Shown: piece by piece, positions 1 through 7,134 of the stretch | Layout of the letters: each line of letters begins with the position of its first letter | Numbering within the stretch: position 1 is the first letter of the stretch | Origin: Jonesia quinghaiensis DSM 15701 | Lineage (GTDB): Bacteria; Actinomycetota; Actinomycetes; Actinomycetales; Cellulomonadaceae | Assembly (NCBI RefSeq): GCF_000423205.1 | Contig: NZ_AUHN01000005.1 | Span: forward strand, 1-64,000 | Direction: 5' to 3' | DNA: 64,000 nucleotides | The notes under the pieces: model-generated | The model's database searches: none | What the model was told of the DNA's origin: nothing | The model's input: only the letters and a program-made list of their open reading frames with translations | Position numbers and translations under genes: made by a program

Positions 1-291
1 CCAACTGAGCCTGAGACCCCGGTGACTCCTGAGGAACCAGTTGATGAAGGCGTCAGCGGAGTTGTAGAAGACGTTGACCCTGTCGTCGAAGCAGGAGACA
101 ACGAAGACCCAACAACCTCCGAGGAAACCCCAGAGGTCGCTGGCGAACAGCAAGAAGAAGGAACAGTAACCACTACTGATTCTGGCCTTGCTGAAACCGG
201 TGTAGCCCCTATCGTCATCGGGCTGTCAGTGCTAGCCCTTGGCCTCGTAGCTGCAGGTTTTGGGTTGCAGCGCGTGAAGCGTCGCAACTAG
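1..291 (+). CDS. C-terminal part of an LPXTG-type cell-wall-anchored protein (partial)
   Basis: Only the 3' end of the gene lies in the window; the frame is open from base 1 and stops with TAG at 289-291. The visible part is a Pro/Glu/Thr-rich acidic spacer, then the sorting signal LAETG, a hydrophobic stretch of about 25 residues and the basic tail QRVKRRN. This is the standard layout of proteins that sortase cleaves between Thr and Gly and links to peptidoglycan. The LAXTG form of the motif is common in actinobacterial class E sortase substrates (family knowledge). The ectodomain is outside the window, so its function (adhesin, enzyme, pilin) cannot be stated. A strong hairpin follows the stop. 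Confidence 0.85.
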   Translation, partial: PTEPETPVTPEEPVDEGVSGVVEDVDPVVEAGDNEDPTTSEETPEVAGEQQEEGTVTTTDSGLAETGVAPIVIGLSVLALGLVAAGFGLQRVKRRN

Positions 292-301
292 TAACTCACT
301 C

Positions 302-342
302 CACTATGGGTGACACAGAGACTCTCTGTGTCACCCATAGTG
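302..342 (+). terminator. Perfect hairpin terminator after the sortase substrate gene
   Basis: A 19-bp perfect inverted repeat (302-320 with 324-342) closes on a 3-nt loop, 10 nt after the stop at 291. The sequence after it (TGCTGTCTTG) is only weakly T-rich. It separates the wall-protein gene from the sigma-factor gene and makes the longer possible start of the sigma gene at 310 unlikely. Confidence 0.75.
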
Positions 343-459
343 CTGTCTTGTGGAATTACTGTGAGATCACAGTTCGATGACAGGGTGTTTCTTGTGCCCC
401 GAGTGTCAGAGTCACGCACCATAATGGTCAGTGACCAGTTGCCGGGGAAAAGGACCGTC

Positions 460-1005
460 ATGCCAGAATCGTGCGAACCGATGACCTCGGGTGACCCCGA
501 GAAGCATGATCGGGGCGACGCCTGGTTTACCACCCTTTTTCACAATCACCTCAGCGCAGTTCACCGCTTCATCGTTCGCCGTGCACAACACGAAGATGTT
601 GACGATCTCACGTCAGAAACTTTCGCCACGGCATGGCGTCGACGCAGCGACATCCCAGAAGGCTTTGAACTGCAATGGCTCTACCGCACTGCTGGGTTTA
701 CTGTCGCTAACCATCATCGGAAGAAACATCCCGTACCGGTGGAGGTTGTCCCTGACCACGGAGGGGCAGCGGATCCATATGCTGGAGTCATTGAGGATGA
801 AATATTGCGTGTGGCCTTCGCCTCACTCGCGGAACGTGACCGGGAAATTCTCATGCTGGCAGCTTGGGAAGGCCTGACTGCCACAGAGATTGCGCAGGTC
901 CAAGGAACAAACGCCAATGCCGCGGCTGTTGCACTGTCACGGGCGCGAACTCGGCTACACCGAGCAGTGACGGCTGCCGATGAAAATCATGACGACAACA
1001 TGTAA
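460..1005 (+). CDS. ECF-type RNA polymerase sigma factor
   Basis: A protein of about 181 residues of the sigma-70 ECF group, which directs RNA polymerase to a small regulon. Region 2 is visible around LFHNHLSAVHRFIVRRA and the acidic DVDDLTSETFATAW segment. Region 4 is visible as LAERDREILMLAAWEGLTATEIAQ followed by a basic recognition helix. The frame is open up to 310, but 310 lies inside the terminator hairpin. The ATG at 460 has a GGGGAAAAGGA purine tract at a usable distance, so it is chosen; 424 and 481 are alternatives. The next gene, 61 nt downstream, encodes a single-pass membrane protein that is probably its regulator. The stimulus is unknown. Confidence 0.85.
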   Translation: MPESCEPMTSGDPEKHDRGDAWFTTLFHNHLSAVHRFIVRRAQHEDVDDLTSETFATAWRRRSDIPEGFELQWLYRTAGFTVANHHRKKHPVPVEVVPDHGGAADPYAGVIEDEILRVAFASLAERDREILMLAAWEGLTATEIAQVQGTNANAAAVALSRARTRLHRAVTAADENHDDNM

Positions 1006-1066
1006 GAACAGTTGAGGCGTCAACATGTAGGGGGTACAGGAACGCCTGGAGGCACTGGAGGACATC

Positions 1067-2395
1067 ATGGATGAGGACGAGACATTTGAGAGGCTACGAG
1101 CCGCTGATCCGGCGCGCCATCATGTCACGCCGGATGCTGCTGAGCTCTTAGCGCGTATCCGCAATAGTGCCGCCCCTGACGAAGAAGTAACCACACCAAT
1201 CTCCTTGTCGGAGCGTCGGCAACGCTCCCCGCGTCGTCAGTGGCTCTCCGTTGCGGCTGTTGCAGCAGCATGTGCCATGGTTGGAGGGACAGGCGGTTAT
1301 CTTCTTGGAGCGGAATCTCCTTTCACAGAAGACCACTATTCCACTGTGGGAAGCGAAGGTGATGAAAGCGCTTCCGTCGTTGAGCCTGGACTTTCTGGTA
1401 ACTCTGATACCTCGGCGGATTCGATGCCTGAGATCTGGCCAAGTCAGCGTGGGCGTGAAGTATTCACTGCTCAAGGGCTCAGCGGTGACGAGTCCACATC
1501 GATGGTCTACTCCGTAGACACCACTGAAGCTGTCAGTGAATCGATGTTCGACACTCTCAAAACGTTGTTCTCTGTGCAGGGAGAAACCCGCACAGAGTGG
1601 GGTTCGTTCGCTACCGGGGACGGCAATGAACTCACATTGACGTTGAGTGGTGGTGCCCCTGCACACTTCTCCTTCCAAGACAACGCAATGCTGCAGGATC
1701 CACAGCCACGCGCTGTCGATCAGGCCAGTGACGCAGCAATCGACGTCGTTGCCTCCCTTGGGTTTGATGCCGGGGCGTTGAGTGCTGACTCCACCGAAAC
1801 AACGTATTACTACAACGACTCTGAGCGTGACGTGGTGGCAGTTGCAATAACACTCACGGACCCGCCCATTGCTGAAGCGTTGTCGTGGTTCTTTGTGTAC
1901 AACGGTCCAACGTTGCTGTCCGCGCAAGGGCCACTGGGGGAAGTTGTTGAACTTGGCGACTATGATGTCGTGTCACCACAGGCGGCTGTTGACCGGTTGA
2001 CGGACCCGCGATTTGGTTCATCTCCATGGGGCATGATGCCACTTGCGGAAACCCGCGCGATCAATGAGTCTTCTCAGGTCATGCCTGAAGGTGGGGTCCA
2101 GGACTCAACTGATCCGGCGTCACCATCAGTGTCCCTGTCGCCGGATACAAGTGTGTCATCGCCACCGAACGTTGTTGATGAAGACACTGCCCCAGAACCT
2201 CAGTCAGCCCCCGAACCAGGTAATGATCTGGCGTGGACAGTCACTGAGCAAGTCATCACTGAGGCGTCACTCACGTACAGCCCTTACACGCTTGATGATG
2301 GCACGTACCTAGTCCTACCCGTGTGGGTGTTAACCGCAGAATCGGGCAGTCAGTACAGCGTCATGGCTATCGCTGATCGTCACTTGCAGTTTTAG
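1067..2395 (+). CDS. Single-pass membrane protein, probable anti-sigma partner
   Basis: A protein of 442 residues with a cytoplasmic N-terminus of about 58 residues, one membrane segment at about 59-81 (LSVAAVAAACAMVGGTGGYL) and a large outer domain of about 360 residues. The outer part contains a Ser/Pro/Thr-rich stretch at about 345-385. The start is supported by GGAGG in TGGAGGACATC just before the ATG. Its position directly after an ECF sigma gene and its topology suggest that it holds the sigma factor at the membrane (inference). No HxxxCxxC zinc motif of classical zinc anti-sigma factors is visible, so this is not a standard ZAS protein. The outer domain is not one I recognise. The 3' end overlaps the convergent gene by 29 nt. 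Confidence 0.65.
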   Translation: MDEDETFERLRAADPARHHVTPDAAELLARIRNSAAPDEEVTTPISLSERRQRSPRRQWLSVAAVAAACAMVGGTGGYLLGAESPFTEDHYSTVGSEGDESASVVEPGLSGNSDTSADSMPEIWPSQRGREVFTAQGLSGDESTSMVYSVDTTEAVSESMFDTLKTLFSVQGETRTEWGSFATGDGNELTLTLSGGAPAHFSFQDNAMLQDPQPRAVDQASDAAIDVVASLGFDAGALSADSTETTYYYNDSERDVVAVAITLTDPPIAEALSWFFVYNGPTLLSAQGPLGEVVELGDYDVVSPQAAVDRLTDPRFGSSPWGMMPLAETRAINESSQVMPEGGVQDSTDPASPSVSLSPDTSVSSPPNVVDEDTAPEPQSAPEPGNDLAWTVTEQVITEASLTYSPYTLDDGTYLVLPVWVLTAESGSQYSVMAIADRHLQF

Positions 2396-3260
2396 CTTTC
2401 TCTGCTCCAAAGTTCTCGTGAACGTTCAACAGGAACGTAGGAACCCACCCAAGGTGGCCTTTGAGCCAACGTCGAGTCACTGCGTCAATGGGAAAAAACG
2501 TGGCGCAGTGACGGTTGTCGCGAACCGCGAAAGTGGTGGACTCTCCATTTTGTGACACCATCCACGAGCTTTCCTCACCCTGTTCGACAAGAAGGTCACC
2601 AAGAGTCACCCCCAACGCGTTAGTCACGTAAGTGTGGTCCCATTTGTTGCGCCGTGAATGGGTGTGCCAAGCAGTGCAGTATTTGTCGTACATCTGGGAC
2701 AACTGATCTACCGTCAAAAGCGGGCTACCAGGGTTACGCAGGTGGTGGCGCATCTCTTGGAGCCACATGTGTTCGTGGAGTTCGAGTTCACGGAGGTTCA
2801 GGGGGTGGACTGCGTCCAGGGATGTGATGTCCCCTGACTCGGGGGACAGCGGACCGTGTTCTTCGATGTTGAAAAGCATCGGGTAAGTGCCCGTGTGTGC
2901 GGAGGCCACTGAGGGTGCTGTCATCGCACTGTGCGTACTGTGAGCACGACGGTACTGCGGGGCTTCAGAGGCGCTTTTTGCGCTCTTCGTGTCGGGGACC
3001 GGGGTGAGGTCGGTGGCGGTATGTGCGCTGCGGTAGTTTCGTGTGCGCAGTTGAGCCCGGGTTGCTGGTACTTCTGGTGAAGCGGCGGTGCGTGGTTGTG
3101 GCTGGCTGTTCGCGGCGTTCCCTGGCGACGTTGCTGAGGGGGCCGATAATGCGCTGGCGACAGTTGCCGCTGATGCCCGGTAATTCTGGTGCAGTGCTCG
3201 CCGAGTAAGGGGGCGGTCGGTCACGACCTCTTCCCCGGCAGGGTACTGCATTTCATACAT
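2367..3260 (-). CDS. DUF3806-domain protein with long N-terminal disordered region
   Basis: A protein of 297 residues. The first 150 or so are Ala/Ser/Pro/Thr-rich and look disordered. The C-terminal half (about 175-285) is folded and resembles the DUF3806 family: a helical start (LHEHMWLQEM), then the LGVTLGDLLVEQ segment and the core around WMVSQNGESTTFAVRDNR and HCATFFPID. The function of the family is unknown. There is no signal peptide and no membrane segment, so it is probably cytoplasmic. No clear ribosome site stands before the ATG at 3260; the ATG at 3251 is another possible start. The gene is convergent with the sigma-linked membrane protein and their ends overlap by 29 nt. Confidence 0.65.
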   Translation of the reverse strand: MYEMQYPAGEEVVTDRPLTRRALHQNYRASAATVASALSAPSATSPGNAANSQPQPRTAASPEVPATRAQLRTRNYRSAHTATDLTPVPDTKSAKSASEAPQYRRAHSTHSAMTAPSVASAHTGTYPMLFNIEEHGPLSPESGDITSLDAVHPLNLRELELHEHMWLQEMRHHLRNPGSPLLTVDQLSQMYDKYCTAWHTHSRRNKWDHTYVTNALGVTLGDLLVEQGEESSWMVSQNGESTTFAVRDNRHCATFFPIDAVTRRWLKGHLGWVPTFLLNVHENFGAEKAKTASDDQR

Positions 3261-3459
3261 GGTTCGTTTATCGGCCTGTCACGTGTACTTTTTAAGTGTT
3301 CTCGGTGGCCGGGGTGTCTCCCCGGGTGTCACTGTTTGCGCTACTTGCGGGCGGTAGCGCCACTCTACCTTCATTGTTGGGCTGAATGGCATGAGGTTCA
3401 AGGGGGGTGGGCATCTTCGCCGTGGCTAGTTCTGCCCGTGGACATCTTCCCTAGTCACA

Positions 3460-3499
3460 GCGGGTAACGGCTCGGGGCGAACCCCATGCCGTTACCCGC
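3460..3499 (-). terminator. Hairpin downstream of the ABC permease gene
   Basis: GCGGGTAACGGC (3460-3471) pairs with 3488-3499, with a further inner GGGG/CCCC stem. It lies about 20 nt beyond the permease stop at 3521 on the minus strand. No T-run follows, so this is a probable rather than certain terminator. Confidence 0.55.
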
Positions 3500-3520
3500 C
3501 ATTTACGCTCAGGTTTCCTC

Positions 3521-6157
3521 TTATTCTACGGCGGCAATCGCCTCAAGGACTGGCATTCGCGTGGCGCGCCACGCAGGCCATACTGCAGCCAGTACCCCAA
3601 CAATTACTGCCAACCCCACCATGGACATCAGGGCGCCCCACGGGATGGATAGTTCCGTGAACCCTTGGTTAGCGAACACTGATGGCATCGCCGCAGCGAT
3701 AGCGACCCCAGCGCCCAACCCAAGGAGGGTGCCGAACAAGGCAGTTAAGACTGACTCGATCATGATGGTGGCGGTGAGTTGCCCCTTGCCTAAGCCCACA
3801 GCGCGCATCAGCCCGATTTCACGGGTGCGTTCAATGACGGACAACGCCAAGGTGTTGACGATACCCAGCACCGCGATGACGATGGACAAGCCCAACAAGG
3901 CATACAGGATCGTGAGGATCTGATTCACCTGGGAGGCAAGCATCGACGTGAACTCTTCTTGGTCGTAGATGCTCAGCACGTAGTAGGGTTTCGCTGCTTC
4001 AGCAAGTGCGTCACGCAGTTGCGCGTCACTCACACCGTCAGCTGCGTTGATGAGCAGGTTCACGATCACTGTTTCGTTGGCAGGTGCAACGTCAGCGAGT
4101 AGATCTGTGGACATCAACAGCGGGATACCCAACGCTTGGGAATTGATAATCGCGCCGATGCGGGCATCAACGCTGCCCTCTGAACCAGTCACCGTGATGG
4201 TGTCCCCAAGTTCCCAGCCATAGGTGTCAGCGGTGGACTCTTGAACAACAAGCTCACCATTCCCCACGGCGGCTAGGTCACCAGCAACAGGGTCAGTGAA
4301 CCACAGGTCGGGGAAGGTGTTTTCCTCAGTACCACCGACGTTGAGTTCCGCTGGTGGTTCAGTGAGTTCTTCACCGTCGGTTGCTTCACGGGCATCCCAG
4401 GTTAAAGAAACTGGTGCAACAACAAAACTATTGACCTCAGCTGTTTCGTCAAGATTGTTCAAGTCGGTGACAGCGTCAGCGGAGATTTCAAAGCTTTGTG
4501 ACTGAACAATGACATCTGCCGCTAATTCTTCCGCTACGACAGCTTTCATTGCCAGTGTCACGGAGCTAGCTAACACCGATGCCGCAGCAACCAAAGCCAT
4601 ACCGATCATCAACGCACTGGCGGTGTTTGCGGTGCGCTTAGGGTTGCGGATGACGTTACCGCGAGCCAGTGAACCCAACGGTTTAAACAGTGCAGCAAAA
4701 GGTGCCCCGGTGATGTGCACAACGGGTTTCGCCAAAATGGGTGACAGAATCAGCAACCCAATAATGACTAGCGCAGCCCCGTACCCGAGAAGCGCGCCCA
4801 TGGACGCATCGTCATCGTTGCGGGCAATAACCACTGAAGCGGTGACCATACCGGCACCACCAAGCGCCAAAACCGTCCCAATGCCGATGCGCCACCACGA
4901 GGGCCGCAACACAGGTGCGGCTTCTTCGCGCATCGCCTCAACAGGTGCGGTTAGTGCGGCACGTCGCGCTGGAATGGCCGCAGAAATAGCAGACACCAAC
5001 ACACCAGTGGCCAACCCCAACGCAATAATGGGGACAGTCACGGGGATCTGGTCAGTTAGTTCCATACCCATGGTGTTAAACACTGCACGGATGGCGTGCA
5101 CTAACCCGTACCCACCAGCGATACCGACAGCGCCACCGATAATTCCCACCATGACCGCTTGAATCGTAACGGTGAGGAACACTTGCCCAGGCGATGCGCC
5201 AATAGCGCGAAGCATCGCAAATTCTCGCTGCTTTTGCCGCACCGTCATGGCGAACGTGTTCGCAATGACGAACCCGCCAACAAACAGGGCAATGCCTGCA
5301 AAGACGAGCAAGAACGTTGACAAGAAGCCCAGCATCGAGTCGATCTGTGCTTGCGAATCATCACGCATCGTGGTGCCGCTCACCACTTCAAAGTCATCAC
5401 CGGCAAGATCGCTGGCAGCGACAGTAGAGCGCACCGCGTCAGTCAGTGATTTTTCAGTGTCTTCGTCTAGGTCAGGGTAGGTAACTGGGTTACCTGCTGA
5501 GTCAGCCGCATACACCGCGATGGTGGAGACCATACCGTCAGGGGCGAAGGTATCCATCGCCGTTTGGCCGTCAAGGAGGACCAGTGACGCACCAGCAAGT
5601 GACGCATCGAAAGTCACCAACCCGGTGACCGTGACCTCACGGATTTGACCAGCAACAATGACGGTAGTTTCATCACCAATGGCAAGCCCCGCAGATTCAG
5701 CGGTACCAGTATCTAAAGCAATATCAGCAGCCGACGCAGGCCCCACCCCGTCAGTGACCCGCAGCGACGGGTCATCAGCCAGGTAAGCGAAAGCCAGAGT
5801 GGGGGCGCCGCCTCCACCCCCCACAGCGGTGCCGTCAGAGCCCACCAGAACCAAAGTCCCCGAATAATCAGGGATCGCTGCGGCCACACCATCCAGTGGG
5901 GCGATTTCCTGCGCGAGAGCAGCAGGGATGACACGGTCACCACCGCCACCTTCAAGTCCGGTAGCGTCAGCATCATTGGGCCGCACATACGTGGCCCCAT
6001 TTAAACCGGTATCGACGATGTCGTTGAACGTGGAAGACAGGACGTCACGTAAAGCGAACGTCCCAACAATGAACGAAGTCCCCAGCGCCACGGCAATAAT
6101 TGACATGGCAAGTTTAAGGAGCCCCGCGCGCGCATTGCGCAGTGCGACTCGTAACAT
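3521..6157 (-). CDS. ABC transporter permease, FtsX/MacB/LolC family
   Basis: An 878-residue inner-membrane permease with two FtsX-type core domains. The order is: a membrane segment at about 16-36; an outer domain of some 230 residues; three membrane segments with the hallmark QREFAMLRAIGASPGQV (about 280-410); two further hydrophobic hairpins; a second outer domain; and a final three-segment module carrying ERTREIGLMRAVGLGKGQ. Duplicated FtsX permeases of this length are usual in actinobacteria. They either export lipids or peptides or work as mechanotransmitters for wall enzymes; the substrate cannot be read from the sequence. The start overlaps the stop of the ATPase gene by one base, so the two are translationally coupled. 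Confidence 0.9.
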   Translation of the reverse strand: MLRVALRNARAGLLKLAMSIIAVALGTSFIVGTFALRDVLSSTFNDIVDTGLNGATYVRPNDADATGLEGGGGDRVIPAALAQEIAPLDGVAAAIPDYSGTLVLVGSDGTAVGGGGGAPTLAFAYLADDPSLRVTDGVGPASAADIALDTGTAESAGLAIGDETTVIVAGQIREVTVTGLVTFDASLAGASLVLLDGQTAMDTFAPDGMVSTIAVYAADSAGNPVTYPDLDEDTEKSLTDAVRSTVAASDLAGDDFEVVSGTTMRDDSQAQIDSMLGFLSTFLLVFAGIALFVGGFVIANTFAMTVRQKQREFAMLRAIGASPGQVFLTVTIQAVMVGIIGGAVGIAGGYGLVHAIRAVFNTMGMELTDQIPVTVPIIALGLATGVLVSAISAAIPARRAALTAPVEAMREEAAPVLRPSWWRIGIGTVLALGGAGMVTASVVIARNDDDASMGALLGYGAALVIIGLLILSPILAKPVVHITGAPFAALFKPLGSLARGNVIRNPKRTANTASALMIGMALVAAASVLASSVTLAMKAVVAEELAADVIVQSQSFEISADAVTDLNNLDETAEVNSFVVAPVSLTWDAREATDGEELTEPPAELNVGGTEENTFPDLWFTDPVAGDLAAVGNGELVVQESTADTYGWELGDTITVTGSEGSVDARIGAIINSQALGIPLLMSTDLLADVAPANETVIVNLLINAADGVSDAQLRDALAEAAKPYYVLSIYDQEEFTSMLASQVNQILTILYALLGLSIVIAVLGIVNTLALSVIERTREIGLMRAVGLGKGQLTATIMIESVLTALFGTLLGLGAGVAIAAAMPSVFANQGFTELSIPWGALMSMVGLAVIVGVLAAVWPAWRATRMPVLEAIAAVE

Positions 6158-6936
6158 CAGTGCTTTTCTCCTGCGGCGTTGGTCAACTGCGACAGAACAG
6201 TGAGGATCGAATCAGGGGTTGGTTCGGTGATTTCCTTGACGATCTTGCCATCAGCAAGGAACAACACACGGTGGGCGTACGACGCCGCAACAGGGTCGTG
6301 GGTGACCATCACAACGCTTTGCCCCAAGTCGTCCACAGAACTGCGCAAAAAGGTCAGCACCTCGCGGGACGACGTGGAATCGAGGTTACCGGTGGGTTCG
6401 TCAGCAAAAACCACCGACGGTTTGGAAACAAGTGCACGAGCGCACGCCACACGCTGCTGCTGCCCACCAGACAACTCAGCTGGACGGTGACGCAGGCGAT
6501 TATCCAACCCAACCGCCTGGACAACCTTGTTGAAAAACTCTCGGTCCACCCGTTGACGGGCGATATCAAGCGGCAAAGTGATGTTCTCCTCCGCGCTCAA
6601 CGTAGGAACCAAGTTAAACGACTGGAAAATGAACCCCAACTGGGTGCGGCGCAGCTTCGTGAGTTGGCGTTGGCTCATGGAGGACACCGCCTCACCATTG
6701 ACCAATACCTCACCGCTCGTGACAGTGTCCAACCCTGCCATGCAGTGCATCAGAGTCGACTTACCAGACCCTGAAGGGCCCATAATCGCGGTGAACTTCC
6801 CGCGTTCAAAGTCAACAGAAACATCATCTAAGGCATGAACAGTGGTACTGCCCCGCCCATAAACTTTCTTCAAATTCCGGGCGCTGGCAATGACAGAAGA
6901 GTCAACCTGCGCGGTGTCTAATTGTGCAGTAGTCAT
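6157..6936 (-). CDS. ABC transporter ATP-binding protein, MacB/LolD family
   Basis: A 259-residue nucleotide-binding subunit. Visible motifs: Walker A GPSGSGKS at 53-60, Q-loop in QSFNLVPTLSAEENI, signature [15 protein letters not shown], Walker B VVFADEPTGNLD and H-loop VMVTHD. The form of the signature and Walker B region is that of the LolD/MacB branch, which energises FtsX-type permeases. It is the first gene of a two-gene unit and overlaps the permease by one base. It hydrolyses ATP in the cytoplasm to drive the permease encoded next to it. No regulator lies next to the pair. Confidence 0.92.
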   Translation of the reverse strand: MTTAQLDTAQVDSSVIASARNLKKVYGRGSTTVHALDDVSVDFERGKFTAIMGPSGSGKSTLMHCMAGLDTVTSGEVLVNGEAVSSMSQRQLTKLRRTQLGFIFQSFNLVPTLSAEENITLPLDIARQRVDREFFNKVVQAVGLDNRLRHRPAELSGGQQQRVACARALVSKPSVVFADEPTGNLDSTSSREVLTFLRSSVDDLGQSVVMVTHDPVAASYAHRVLFLADGKIVKEITEPTPDSILTVLSQLTNAAGEKH

Positions 6937-7134
6937 GGTCTCGCTCTTTCAGTGATGAGCTGTTAACTTGTCGTATTCACGTTCTCACATGCATGACAAC
7001 GCCGTCGTGGGGGATGACCCTGATTCTTCCCTGAACATCCCATGAGCAGGGACTGAACGTGCGGTGAGCACCAGCGCGGTCCGAGAAATGGGAAAGTGCC
7101 AAGGGTCCTGGGGTACTAGTGGGACAATACTGAA

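Noticed and set aside
1148-1927. 259-codon antisense frame over the putative anti-sigma gene
   Set aside because: No recognisable domain or start signal, and the forward frame has signal, membrane and domain structure.
4509-5162. 217-codon forward frame inside the ABC permease
   Set aside because: Ala/Thr/Pro-rich shadow of the minus-strand FtsX permease.
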